Shown here: one piece after another, positions 27,670 to 36,222 of the stretch
How the letters are laid out: every line of letters starts with the position of its first letter
Numbering within the stretch: position 1 is the first letter of the stretch
NCBI RefSeq assembly: GCF_002160525.1
Contig: NZ_NFKT01000008.1
Location: 62,001-126,000 of the forward strand
DNA length: 64,000 nucleotides
Reading direction: 5' to 3'
Source of the DNA: Lachnoclostridium sp. An169
Lineage (GTDB): Bacteria > Bacillota > Clostridia > Lachnospirales > Lachnospiraceae
Program-made: the position numbers and the translations under genes
Notes under the pieces: generated by a model
The model's database searches: none
Seen by the model: the letters and a program-made list of their open reading frames with translations, nothing else
What the model was told of the DNA's origin: nothing

Positions 27670-28716
27670 ATGTATGATGCAATTTATCCCGGCCAGACCT
27701 GGCTGGACACAGAGGGAAAAAGAATCCACGCCCACGGCGGATCTGTGATGTATCTGGACGGAGTTTACTACTGGTACGGAGAAAACAAGGAAAAGACAAC
27801 AGGGAAGGATGACATCTGGCACTGGGGCGTGCGCTGCTATACGTCCACCGACCTGTACAACTGGGAGGACAAGGGGCTGATCATCCCTCCGGAACCGGAC
27901 AATCCGGAGTCATCCCTTCACCCCTCATCCATGATGGACCGCCCGCATATCATTTACAATAAGATGACGAAGAAATTCGTGTGCTGGCTGAAGATCATGA
28001 ACAAGGACGGCACCCAGACGGAGACGGTTATGACGGCAGACTCCATCCTGGGGCCCTATACCAAGGTGAGAGAAGGTCTTCGTCCGCTGAATATGAGCGC
28101 CGGGGATTTCGATCTTGTAGTTGCGCCGGACGGAAAAGCCTACTACTATTTCGAGCGCGTTCACAGCGAGACGATCTGCGCGGACCTGACGCCGGATTAC
28201 ACGGATGTGACCGGTTACTACAGCACCCATTTCCCGCATATCGCACCGCCCTATGTGAGGGAGGCGACTGCGCACTTTTACCGGAAAGGAAAGCACTATC
28301 TTGTGACTTCCGGAACAACAGGGTATCTGCCCAATCCGTCAGAGATCGCCATCGCGGACACATGGCACGGGCCATATACGGTGCTCGGCAACCCGCACCC
28401 TGACGATAAGAGCCATACTTCCTACCACTCGCAGATTTCCTCTGTATTCAAGGTGGAAGGAAAGAAGGATCTGTATATCGCCGTGGCAGACCGCTGGGTT
28501 CCGGGGCATATGGACTGGGAGTACGAGAAATACAAGAAAGTATTCGAGAAGAACTTCATGCCTGACTTTGAGGGGGAGGTTGACGTGTCCGATTATGAGA
28601 TGGACAGCGCTATCAACACGTCTCTGGCAGACTATGTGTGGCTGCCGTTCCGCTTTGACGGAGAGATGGGATACCTGGACTGGAAGGACTCCTGGAGGAT
28701 TGAGGATTACGAGTAG
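27670..28716 (+). CDS. Glycoside hydrolase family 43-like protein
   Basis: A 348-residue five-bladed propeller protein. The ATG at 27670 is set by AGGAGG at 27657-27662; the frame is open further upstream inside the previous gene. Segments HAHGGSVMYLDGVYYWYGEN, SMMDRPHIIYN and E198 in YVREATAHFY are characteristic of GH43, closest in style to the exo-beta-1,3-galactanase subgroup (GH43_24). No signal peptide and no carbohydrate-binding module. It is the last gene of the hydrolase operon, which ends at the stem-loop after it. Confidence 0.82.
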   Translation: MYDAIYPGQTWLDTEGKRIHAHGGSVMYLDGVYYWYGENKEKTTGKDDIWHWGVRCYTSTDLYNWEDKGLIIPPEPDNPESSLHPSSMMDRPHIIYNKMTKKFVCWLKIMNKDGTQTETVMTADSILGPYTKVREGLRPLNMSAGDFDLVVAPDGKAYYYFERVHSETICADLTPDYTDVTGYYSTHFPHIAPPYVREATAHFYRKGKHYLVTSGTTGYLPNPSEIAIADTWHGPYTVLGNPHPDDKSHTSYHSQISSVFKVEGKKDLYIAVADRWVPGHMDWEYEKYKKVFEKNFMPDFEGEVDVSDYEMDSAINTSLADYVWLPFRFDGEMGYLDWKDSWRIEDYE

Positions 28717-28721
28717 AATAC

Positions 28722-28769
28722 AGGGACTGCCGAGGGAGTATACATAGTACACTGCTTGCGGCAGTCCCT
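28722..28769 (+). terminator. Stem-loop terminator of the hydrolase operon
   Basis: AGGGACTGCCG (28722-28732) pairs perfectly with CGGCAGTCCCT (28759-28769) around a 26-base loop, just after the GH43 stop. The U-tract is short (TTAT), so efficiency may be moderate. Confidence 0.6.
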
Positions 28770-28826
28770 TATAGAAACGAACAATATAATATAACTGATT
28801 TGTTCAAAAAATGCTTAAATAGTATG

Positions 28827-29234
28827 TTATTTTTTTGTACACCACCGAATAAGAATCAGATTAATAAGATATAAAATAATCGCACTCCAATATCCGAGTC
28901 CATAAAACTGTATGAACTCGAATTTAAGATTTTGTAAATAGAAAAGCCCCAGTTTGAAAACAGGATAAAGAGAAAATAAAATAATATAAAATATGTCTAT
29001 TATATAAAGAGCCACAAATATATTTTTCATTATGCAGTAAATATATAGCAAAGTTCCGACAAAATATAGTATACCGTATATGAAATAAAAATCTGTAACC
29101 ATTTCCACGCCTGTTGTATTTCCCAACGAATAAGCTTCAAAATCGTAATCGGTTTTAATAAACCAGTCAAAACCCAATAGACATACTACAAGCAAATAAT
29201 TAATCAGTATTGTAACTTTTTGTTTTTGCCTCAT
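28827..29234 (-). CDS. Small integral membrane protein of unknown function
   Basis: A 135-residue hydrophobic protein with about four predicted membrane helices (INYLLVVCLLGF, FIYGILYFVGTLLYIYCI, VALYIIDIFYIILF, WSAIILYLINLILI). It is rich in Tyr, Phe and Ile, and its DNA is much more A/T-rich than the sugar genes. I recognise no family. The start is supported by AGGAAGGAG. It is the last of three minus-strand membrane-protein genes (28827-30668). Confidence 0.7.
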   Translation of the reverse strand: MRQKQKVTILINYLLVVCLLGFDWFIKTDYDFEAYSLGNTTGVEMVTDFYFIYGILYFVGTLLYIYCIMKNIFVALYIIDIFYIILFSLYPVFKLGLFYLQNLKFEFIQFYGLGYWSAIILYLINLILIRWCTKK

Positions 29235-29349
29235 TGCAATATCTCCTTCCTTTTTTATAAGTATCGTAAAGGGGGAACCTGCAGGGTGTTATGTGTAGGC
29301 TAAGCTATGAGAGGAAGGTTATCCTTTCTGGCTGCTGTGTCAGAATTAA

Positions 29350-30483
29350 TTAGTTTGTTACGCCAAATTCTTCTTTTACCAGTTGTTCTTTCACAGACTC
29401 TAAATAATTTGAGTACCCATTAATAGTGTTTGTACTCTCGTTTGAATCAGGCGCAATCTTACCTTCAGAAGAATAATACTCCTGCTTCACGGACTCCAGA
29501 TACTTCAGAATAGGAAGCTTTTTTCTATATACTTCATATTCAAACTCCCAATATTCTTCCTCGGTATCAAACTCGTTAATTAGAAGCTGCATATCTTCCC
29601 TATTTTCTGCAGTCTGAACAAGATTCTTTAATTCATTTATGTAATCCCTGATTTCTTCTTCTGAAGCTGTAAATCCTGAAGTAATTGCTTTTTGATATAA
29701 TGCTTCTCTTTCCAACAGGTAATCTATGGCCTTTTCTCTTGCTTCTGTGTCTGTATTACCTGCTTTTATATAAAAATCTGTTGCCATATCAACTTCGTTT
29801 ACTGTTACTATGCCACCACTTTTTCCCTGCGCATATATATCAGAATCATTTTCGTTTTTACTATAACGTTCAAATGCTTTTTCGACTTCAATTTGTTCCG
29901 TTGCCTTTAATGGATATCTGGAAAAAACTGCCCAGTATCCCCAAAATTTATCTTCGCTATGGTATGTATCGACCATGTTATACTCATTTTTCATCATGGT
30001 GATCAAATTTTCATCCGAGTAATATACAATTCCTGCGACATCATCCAGACTGCCGGTAATAAACTCGATCATGACCCCTTCATCATTATACGTACACTCT
30101 ATATTCCGCTCCGCCAGCAATCCATATCTATCATTGTCTATAACCACTTTTTCGCGATCTTCTGCATCCACTGTTGATAATATTTTCTGAACTGCGGCGT
30201 TGTAAGAATCCCATAGAATGGATAACCGGTATTCGTTCAGGGAGTAGTAGATTCCCAGATTCGTATTATTACTGATCCATAATATAAAGAAAATCATCAG
30301 ATAGAGAAACACATGCTTTGCTTTGTTCTTTACCATATAAATCACTGCTGCGGCAAAATAACCGGCAATGATGAGGTTTCTGCCGAGTGTAAATGCAAAA
30401 AAGAACGCTGCCAGAACGACAAGATTGATTAAGACAGTCCCTGCAATCCGCAATGCCGTGTGATGATAAAGATAATTTTTCAT
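29350..30483 (-). CDS. Membrane-anchored protein with SurA_N-like extracellular part
   Basis: A 377-residue protein when started at 30483, where ATG overlaps the stop of the upstream small gene as ATGA; an ATG at 30501 is in the same frame. Three helices lie in the first 90 residues. The C-terminal 170 residues (DFYIKAGNTDTEAREKAIDY, ALYQKAITSGFTASEEEI, YLESVKQEY) resemble the helical N-terminal domain of SurA/PrsA-type foldases, without a visible rotamase domain. A role in folding or sensing of exported protein is possible. It pairs with the small genes on either side. Confidence 0.65.
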   Translation of the reverse strand: MKNYLYHHTALRIAGTVLINLVVLAAFFFAFTLGRNLIIAGYFAAAVIYMVKNKAKHVFLYLMIFFILWISNNTNLGIYYSLNEYRLSILWDSYNAAVQKILSTVDAEDREKVVIDNDRYGLLAERNIECTYNDEGVMIEFITGSLDDVAGIVYYSDENLITMMKNEYNMVDTYHSEDKFWGYWAVFSRYPLKATEQIEVEKAFERYSKNENDSDIYAQGKSGGIVTVNEVDMATDFYIKAGNTDTEAREKAIDYLLEREALYQKAITSGFTASEEEIRDYINELKNLVQTAENREDMQLLINEFDTEEEYWEFEYEVYRKKLPILKYLESVKQEYYSSEGKIAPDSNESTNTINGYSNYLESVKEQLVKEEFGVTN

Positions 30484-30668
30484 TTTTTCCATTTTCCCCA
30501 TCTTTCTTTGTAAATGTTAATGCCCAAATACACTGATTTAGCTAAGTGGTATAAACATGGAATTAGAGGCATAAATTTGCTCGGACAAGGATATTTCAGG
30601 TAGGAAATTTGTACGATTCCCCATAATATTAAAAAAAATATTTCTTCTTTTAAATCCAACTCATCCAT
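30480..30668 (-). CDS. Small membrane protein, translationally coupled to the next gene
   Basis: A 62-residue protein with one hydrophobic stretch (EEIFFLILWGIVQISYL) and a basic tail (KERWGKWKK). It has a strong AGGAGG site 9 bases before its ATG, which supports a real gene. Its stop overlaps the next gene start as ATGA. No family recognised. It is the first gene of the three-gene minus-strand group, divergent from the sigma factor at 30844. Confidence 0.6.
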   Translation of the reverse strand: MDELDLKEEIFFLILWGIVQISYLKYPCPSKFMPLIPCLYHLAKSVYLGINIYKERWGKWKK

Positions 30669-30843
30669 ATTACTATTTACCTCCTTTCGAAAACCTTTCT
30701 ACTTATAAGACGCGGGTAAAGCACAAAAATATAACATCTATTTAAAAGTTTTTTATTTTTTATGTTATATTTTTATATAGTTAATGCGTCTTATATATGT
30801 AAGATCTTATTTTACTGGTAATTACCACGAGAGGGAAAAGCAT

Positions 30844-31344
30844 ATGGGTGATAACGAACAACTGCTGCGAAAACTCATGAATGAATATGGTGATGACATA
30901 TTGAGACTTTGCATTATATACATGAACGATTACCACACAGCAGAAGACGCATGGCAGGAGACATTTATAAGGGTCTATAAAAATCTGAACAGGCTGTCAG
31001 AAATCAGCTCAATAAAACCCTGGATATGCAGGATCGCTATTAATACATGCAGAACCCTTCAGCGGAAAACAGCATACAGGAGATATAATGAATTAATTAT
31101 TGACGATATAACAGGAGAGACACATAGTAACATTACCCTGTGCGAGAACCATTTATCGATGTGTAAAGCAATCGATCAGCTGTCGTTAAAATTGAAAGAA
31201 GTAATCATCCTGCACTATCTGCATGACTTCAGTGTAAAAGAAATCTCATCCATCTTAGGAATTGGAACCGGAACTGTGTTGGTCCGGCTGCAGAGGGGCA
31301 GGGAAAAATTGAAAGAAATATTAAAGGAGGATTGCGCATCATGA
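30844..31344 (+). CDS. ECF-type RNA polymerase sigma factor
   Basis: A 166-residue sigma-70 family protein, started at the ATG at 30844 in keeping with family length. Region 2 is seen in GDDILRLCIIYMNDYHTAED and ETFIRVYKNL; region 4 in LSLKLKEVIILHYLHDFSVK and EISSILGIGTGTVLVRLQRG. Its stop overlaps the start of the next gene as ATGA, the usual coupling of an ECF sigma factor with its anti-sigma factor. It is divergent from the membrane-protein group at 28827-30668, which may be its target. The signal is unknown. Confidence 0.93.
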   Translation: MGDNEQLLRKLMNEYGDDILRLCIIYMNDYHTAEDAWQETFIRVYKNLNRLSEISSIKPWICRIAINTCRTLQRKTAYRRYNELIIDDITGETHSNITLCENHLSMCKAIDQLSLKLKEVIILHYLHDFSVKEISSILGIGTGTVLVRLQRGREKLKEILKEDCAS

Positions 31345-32069
31345 CAGATCTGTCAAAGCAATTAAAAGAAGAGCTTTCTGTTTTTACAGTACCTGATAAA
31401 TTAGTTGAAGACACAATAAGAAAAACCAAATCCGGATCCGTATCTGATGCCACTAAAAAACACAATAAATTTTTCACTGTTGCTGCCGTTTTAGCGTTAT
31501 GCCTGTTGATAAGCGGTTCTGCGATTGCCGGTGTACTGAGATATCAGAATATTTATATAAATGGTGAAGCGCTCCCTGAACTTGATGCCATGAAAACATA
31601 CAGCTACTATGAAGCAGACGGCCTGCAGCCATCAGGAACTGCCGCACCTGTTATATACAGTAAGGAGTATGAAGATATCAGCGAACTTATAAATGAAATT
31701 CATAAAAATCTTCTCGTTCCTATGGCTTCCGGTGCAGAATACCAGGATATCTATTACGAAACCGATAAGACAGACTATGAATATATCAGATATCAGTTAT
31801 CAGCAGCCATTGGTACTGGCAGAACAGCTATAGAATCTCAGATATTCATTGCCCTAAGTGACAGCCAGATCCGCAGCTACTCGCAGGAACTGCTCGGAGA
31901 CTATACATTTGAGAAAGAAGAATTAACAAAAAATGGAAATAAAGTGATCATTGCCGGTTCCGAAGCAGTTGATCTGATTATTTTTGTTGCGGATGGAATT
32001 TTATATCAGTTTGAGGCACCGGTTTCAGCAGAAGAACTTCTTGAATATGTGAATGACATGATCAAGTAA
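31341..32069 (+). CDS. Putative membrane-bound anti-sigma factor
   Basis: A 242-residue protein. The ATG at 31341 follows AAAGGAGG and overlaps the sigma factor stop. A cytoplasmic N-terminus of about 50 residues (LKEELSVFTVPDKLVEDTIR) precedes one membrane helix (FFTVAAVLALCLLISGSAIA), then an extracellular domain of about 170 residues. This layout and the coupling to the ECF gene suggest an anti-sigma factor, although no zinc-type HxxxCxxC motif is present. DUF4367-like anti-sigma C-terminal domains are a possible match. Confidence 0.75.
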   Translation: MTDLSKQLKEELSVFTVPDKLVEDTIRKTKSGSVSDATKKHNKFFTVAAVLALCLLISGSAIAGVLRYQNIYINGEALPELDAMKTYSYYEADGLQPSGTAAPVIYSKEYEDISELINEIHKNLLVPMASGAEYQDIYYETDKTDYEYIRYQLSAAIGTGRTAIESQIFIALSDSQIRSYSQELLGDYTFEKEELTKNGNKVIIAGSEAVDLIIFVADGILYQFEAPVSAEELLEYVNDMIK

Positions 32070-32099
32070 CTCGTACTTTCAGACCATGATAGAATTAAT

Positions 32100-32133
32100 C
32101 GCGCCGGGAATACTATATAGTATCCCCGGCGCG
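32100..32133. terminator. 34-bp near-perfect palindrome between convergent genes
   Basis: CGCGCCGGGAATACTAT is followed immediately by ATAGTATCCCCGGCGCG, pairing at 16 of 17 positions with no spacer beyond the turn. It lies between the anti-sigma gene and the convergent BlaR1 gene, where a bidirectional terminator is expected. A U-tract is lacking. Confidence 0.55.
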
Positions 32134-32153
32134 GCTGTCAAAGATCAGGATTT

Positions 32154-34007
32154 TCACTCCCCCGGCTCCTCCTGTTCAAATACCGCTCCGTCCGGAACGC
32201 AGGGCAGAGTTTCCGATGAATCGCCGGAATATCTGTACTCCGGCAGCGGGGAGGATTCCCCGGCGAGAAATACCAGGTTCTCTCCTTGGCGGCGGAATGT
32301 GTAATGATTCTCACCGTCATCGGTATAAAGCAGGAGCTTATCCCCTTCCTCTTCCATTCTGCCGCGGGGCAGATAACTGCTGAGCAGGGAGTAAGTGAAG
32401 GTAAATGTGCCGTCGGAAGGGGAGAGGACAACCCCTGCCGCATCGTATTCGGGCGTGTACCGGTAGGTGATTGTTTCTTCCGTCTGCGCTGTGCCGGAAT
32501 TGCCCGATCCGGAATTGCCGGGAACAGAGCTGTCCGTGCCGGAACCGCTTGTGCCGGAATCGCCTGTGTCCGTGCCGGAATCGCCTGCGCCGGATTCCCG
32601 GCTTTCAAAATATTCCAGGGCCTTCTGCTCGCAGGCAGCCGCCTGCCTCTCCACACCTGCTGTCAGGTCGAGCGCCCGTCCCTGCAGCCGCAGGGGGAAT
32701 TTATTACGGATATCGCCTTCATAGTAAGAGCCGTCCCGGGGCTCCCAGTATTCTTCCAGTTCGAAGTTCCCGTCATCCCCCGCGGCTGATCCGGTGTTTT
32801 CACTGCCCTTTCTGACGGTGACGACCGTGGGAATGTATGCACCGGATTGTTCCTGAAGGCCGTCCGTGCTGTCGTAGCTGTATTCCCCGTACATAACCCA
32901 CATGTAAACGGTGATCCGGTCATCGCTTTCGTCTGTCCCGAGAATGTCAAAATCCGTGCAGCAGTAATAATTGGCGCTGTAGTCCGTGCGGTAGTGTTCC
33001 AGTATCACAGTTTCCAGATAGGCGGACAGTTCCTGATCGGAAGCACTGTCCCCTGTCGGGCTCTTATCCGGCGGACTGGTGAGAAAGCAGACGGCCAGTA
33101 TGACACATACGACTGCTGCAGCGGTTACGATCCAGAAGCCGGGCTTTCTGTAGTTCAGGACAGATCTGATCCGGGCTTTTACGCCTGCTTCGCCAAATGC
33201 CAGAGGGCAGGCTGCCAGGGAACTTCTGGGGGCGCTGCAGTTGATCAGGGCATGGGCGTATGGCTTTTTGACTCCGGGTCCCATCTCTTTTATTACCTGT
33301 TCGTCGCAGGCAAATTCGATATCCCTGCAGAACAGGAAATATGCCGCCCAGACCAGCGGATTGAACCAGTGGATGGCAAGAAGGAAAAATCCGAGCGGTT
33401 TCCACCAGTGGTCGTGCCGCCTTAAATGCGCCTTTTCATGGGCGGTGACATAAATGCTGTCCTGTCTGTCAATGCCAGAGGGCAGATAGATCACAGGGCG
33501 GAATACCCCGAAAATGAAAGGGGTGCCGATCTGGTCGCAGAGCCGGATATTTTCCTTATAAGGTATGGACTCACGGACTTTCCGCTGCGTGGCAAGAAAG
33601 CTGATTATCGCGTAGAGGAGCATCACTGCCATACCGGCGACCCAGATAACACAGGCGGCGAAAACGATGACCTGTGCAGGATTGGCGCTCTCTTCGGCAG
33701 CAGGAGCAAGGGCGGAAGAGATGGCAGGATTCACTGCGGAGTTGACAGCAGAAATGCCGCTCTGGACAGCCGGTGTGTCAGCGGTGGTGAAATTCTCCGG
33801 AATCGTCTGTGTGCTGGGAATCAGGCTTAAGGGACTCTCCAGGGCAAACGGGCAGACCAGACGGATGCCAACCAGAGCCCACATCAAAACTGCTGCAGAT
33901 TTCGGAGCCTTTTTCAGCAGCAGGCGCAGGAGCATAACCGCGATGACAAGCCATCCTGCCGCAATGCTCATATTTACTACTTTCAGGAACAATGCTTCCA
34001 TAATCAC
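32154..34007 (-). CDS. BlaR1/MecR1-type M56 metallopeptidase sensor
   Basis: A 617-residue membrane protein. The N-terminal half has four predicted helices and the zinc peptidase motif HEKAH (in VTAHEKAHLRRHDHWW), with the downstream D-x-E-FACDEQV segment of M56 peptidases. After a helix (WIVTAAAVVCVILAVCF) comes an extracellular region containing a Ser/Gly/Asp repeat linker near residues 470-510 instead of the penicillin-binding domain of true BlaR1. It should cleave the BlaI-type repressor encoded just upstream, with a 4-base overlap. The signal sensed is not evident. Confidence 0.9.
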   Translation of the reverse strand: MIMEALFLKVVNMSIAAGWLVIAVMLLRLLLKKAPKSAAVLMWALVGIRLVCPFALESPLSLIPSTQTIPENFTTADTPAVQSGISAVNSAVNPAISSALAPAAEESANPAQVIVFAACVIWVAGMAVMLLYAIISFLATQRKVRESIPYKENIRLCDQIGTPFIFGVFRPVIYLPSGIDRQDSIYVTAHEKAHLRRHDHWWKPLGFFLLAIHWFNPLVWAAYFLFCRDIEFACDEQVIKEMGPGVKKPYAHALINCSAPRSSLAACPLAFGEAGVKARIRSVLNYRKPGFWIVTAAAVVCVILAVCFLTSPPDKSPTGDSASDQELSAYLETVILEHYRTDYSANYYCCTDFDILGTDESDDRITVYMWVMYGEYSYDSTDGLQEQSGAYIPTVVTVRKGSENTGSAAGDDGNFELEEYWEPRDGSYYEGDIRNKFPLRLQGRALDLTAGVERQAAACEQKALEYFESRESGAGDSGTDTGDSGTSGSGTDSSVPGNSGSGNSGTAQTEETITYRYTPEYDAAGVVLSPSDGTFTFTYSLLSSYLPRGRMEEEGDKLLLYTDDGENHYTFRRQGENLVFLAGESSPLPEYRYSGDSSETLPCVPDGAVFEQEEPGE

Positions 34008-34366
34008 CCCTCCTTATACTCGTCAACCATGCGGCGCAGGCGCTCCACTTCGTCCGGTGACAGATTCTTCCGGGTTGTGAAGGCGATGAGAAATGCCGCC
34101 AGTGATCCGTGGAAATTCTCCTCTACAAACTTTTCGCTCTGGAGAGCATAAAATTCTTCTTTTGAGACCAGGGAAGTCACGGTTCCCCGGTTGTTCTGGA
34201 AAATCCCCTTGTCGCAGAGCCTTTTTAATACCGTATAAGTGGTGGATTTCTTCCAGTCCAGAAGTTCCAGGCTGCGGCGGGCAAGCTCTGCCGATGACAG
34301 TGGTTCATTTTCCCAGATAATTTCGGCAAACTTTGATTCAACGGGTCCCATCTGGTAAGCGCTCAT
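34004..34366 (-). CDS. BlaI/MecI/CopY family repressor
   Basis: A 120-residue winged-helix repressor (MGPVESKFAEIIWENEPLSS, YTVLKRLCDKGIFQNNRGTV). Proteins of this family bind TACA/TGTA dyads as dimers and are inactivated by cleavage by their M56 partner. The partner gene follows with an ATGA overlap. Two perfect operators of the expected type lie 79-118 bp upstream, so it is autoregulated. The start has a GGAGGT site. Whether beta-lactams or another envelope stress is the signal cannot be said. Confidence 0.93.
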   Translation of the reverse strand: MSAYQMGPVESKFAEIIWENEPLSSAELARRSLELLDWKKSTTYTVLKRLCDKGIFQNNRGTVTSLVSKEEFYALQSEKFVEENFHGSLAAFLIAFTTRKNLSPDEVERLRRMVDEYKEG

Positions 34367-34444
34367 GACAACCTCCTTTCTGCCGCGGATGAAAACCGCG
34401 GAGAGAATGTGAACGATTATAAAAGGATTTCATCAAAGAAAAAT

Positions 34445-34497
34445 TCTACATATTGTAGACTAATTCTAATCTACAACATGTAGAATCAAGTTGTCAA
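34445..34497 (-). promoter_or_regulatory. Promoter and double operator of the BlaI/BlaR1 operon
   Basis: Two perfect 6-3-6 dyads of form TCTACA N3 TGTAGA occur at 34445-34459 and 34470-34484, with centres 25 bp apart. On the minus strand TTGACA (34497-34492) precedes TAGATT (34473-34468) by 18 bp, so the upstream dyad covers the -10 box. This matches autorepression by a BlaI-type dimer. Confidence 0.85.
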
Positions 34498-34559
34498 CAG
34501 ATTTCTGTTATTATTTATAAATTTCTTCCCTCTTTCAATCGTATCTTCAAACTGCCTCT

Positions 34560-35912
34560 TCAAAGAAGAGGGGTCATATAGAGGGGAAGATAAACGATTC
34601 CACCCTCTTCTTTCCGGTCCCCGGTATGAAGAACATAGGGAATATATGTCTGCTCCTTATATTTATTGATAAATTTGTGCAGGGAAGAAAGAGTATAATT
34701 TTTTCCGGATTTTACCTCGATTGGTGAAATATTGTGGCGGCTTCCGGTCTTGCTTTTTGCAGTAAGGAAATCAATTTCCATGCGGGAGGCTGTATCTTCC
34801 CGGGAAGAATTTGAATAAAAATATAATTTGTGGCCGCCTGCAGTCAGCATCTGCGCTACAATATTTTCCACAATCATTCCCTTATTTACTTCCAGTTTAT
34901 CAAATAACAGCTTTTTATAAAGCTCACTGCTGACGATTCCATTTTCATCAAATGCATGGCTGATCAGAAGACCGGTGTCAGCCATGTAACATTTCAGTGT
35001 CATACGGTCCATATTCAGCTTCAGCCCGATATCGGGAGCAGTAGAATTATAGCAGATATTGACGATCATCGCGTCATCAAGCCAGAACAGGGCGTCTTCA
35101 TAATCCCGGAAACGGGCATCCTTTTTCAGGGATGACAGACGGAATTTCTTTTCATGTTTCTGAAGTTGGGAAGGGATTGCATCAAAGATGCTTTCTACTT
35201 TCATTTCATAGCCCTGGGCATGCTTAATAATATCTGCCCGGTAGAGTGTCAGAATATCCCTTTTTATCTGATCTACTCTGTCAAAATCACGGGACTCGGT
35301 ATATTCCTGTACAGCCTGCGGCATCCCGCCGATAATCATATACTGACGGAAATAGTCCATTGCTTTTCTGTGCAGAACCTGCCCCATAGGACGGGCACTC
35401 TCATAATTTTTGCGAATAATATCCATGAGCATGTCATTTCCCAACGCCCAGAGAAATTCTTCAAAATCCAGAGGATACATTTTAATGTGGCGTTCTTCGG
35501 ATGGAATTAAAATATCCTGTACATTTTTCCGTATGGACATCAGTGAACCGGTTTCGATATAATCATATCTGCCATCGGCCACAAGATATTTAATGGCGGC
35601 ACGGGCGCGGGGATACAACTGAACTTCATCAAAAATAATCAAAGATTCATGTTCATATAATTTTACATTATAGTAGCCGGCTAAATACATAAAAAGGGTG
35701 TCCAGATCATTCAGATAATGTTCAAACAATTCTTTTACATCATTGTCTGCCCGGTTAAAATCGATCATAATGTATGATTTGTATTCATTTTTGGCAAACG
35801 CTTCTGCAATATAGCTCTTTCCGACACGCCGGGCTCCATCGATCAGCAGAGCAGTTTTCCCGCAGCTGTTTTGTTTCCATTTTTTCATTGCATCATAAAT
35901 CTTTCGCTTCAC
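34560..35912 (-). CDS. AAA_14/DUF4143 family ATP-binding protein
   Basis: A 450-residue protein. The GTG at 35912 is chosen because GGAGG lies 8 bases before it; the frame stays open upstream into the repeat region. The N-terminal AAA_14 domain has Walker A IDGARRVGKSY and Walker B LIIFDEVQLYPRA; the C-terminal DUF4143 domain ends with a PD-(D/E)XK-like core (EIDFLTA ... SPIEVKSGKNY). Such proteins are very common in Clostridia and Bacteroides and their role is unsettled (DNA-related or defence suggested). The gene stands alone next to its upstream repeats. Confidence 0.88.
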   Translation of the reverse strand: MKRKIYDAMKKWKQNSCGKTALLIDGARRVGKSYIAEAFAKNEYKSYIMIDFNRADNDVKELFEHYLNDLDTLFMYLAGYYNVKLYEHESLIIFDEVQLYPRARAAIKYLVADGRYDYIETGSLMSIRKNVQDILIPSEERHIKMYPLDFEEFLWALGNDMLMDIIRKNYESARPMGQVLHRKAMDYFRQYMIIGGMPQAVQEYTESRDFDRVDQIKRDILTLYRADIIKHAQGYEMKVESIFDAIPSQLQKHEKKFRLSSLKKDARFRDYEDALFWLDDAMIVNICYNSTAPDIGLKLNMDRMTLKCYMADTGLLISHAFDENGIVSSELYKKLLFDKLEVNKGMIVENIVAQMLTAGGHKLYFYSNSSREDTASRMEIDFLTAKSKTGSRHNISPIEVKSGKNYTLSSLHKFINKYKEQTYIPYVLHTGDRKEEGGIVYLPLYMTPLL

Positions 35913-35963
35913 AAGTTCCACCTCCGTATTTGCTGAAACCGTCATTGGATATCTGTAATTTAT

Positions 35964-36047
35964 CACGAAATCGAGAATTTTACAATTAAAATTCTACACG
36001 AAATCAAAGATTTTATAACAGAATATTCTACACGAAATCAAGATTTT
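35964..36047. repeat. Threefold repeat upstream of the DUF4143 gene
   Basis: CACGAAATC occurs at 35964, 35997 and 36031, spaced 33 and 34 bp, about three helical turns. Copies two and three share a longer unit beginning ATTCTACACGAAATCAA and ending GATTTT. They lie in the promoter region of the minus-strand ATPase gene and look like autoregulatory binding sites. The remainder of the 310-bp gap up to 36222 shows nothing definite. Confidence 0.6.
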
Positions 36048-36222
36048 TTGCTTTCCTGCTCTCTCTGCTAACAAAAAAATATTTCTGAAATATCGCTAAT
36101 TTATATCCCTGACGACAAATCTGAACCTTATCAGCGCTTTCGGCCCGCGATATGATTTTTACCAGAAACAAAAAGATCCGCGGATGAAAATGATTTTTTA
36201 AGAAAGGTAAGAGGTGTATAAA

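Noticed and set aside
32286..32815. Pro/Arg/Cys-rich plus-strand frames opposite the BlaR1-like gene
   Set aside because: They come from antisense reading of the Ser/Gly repeat and have no independent support.
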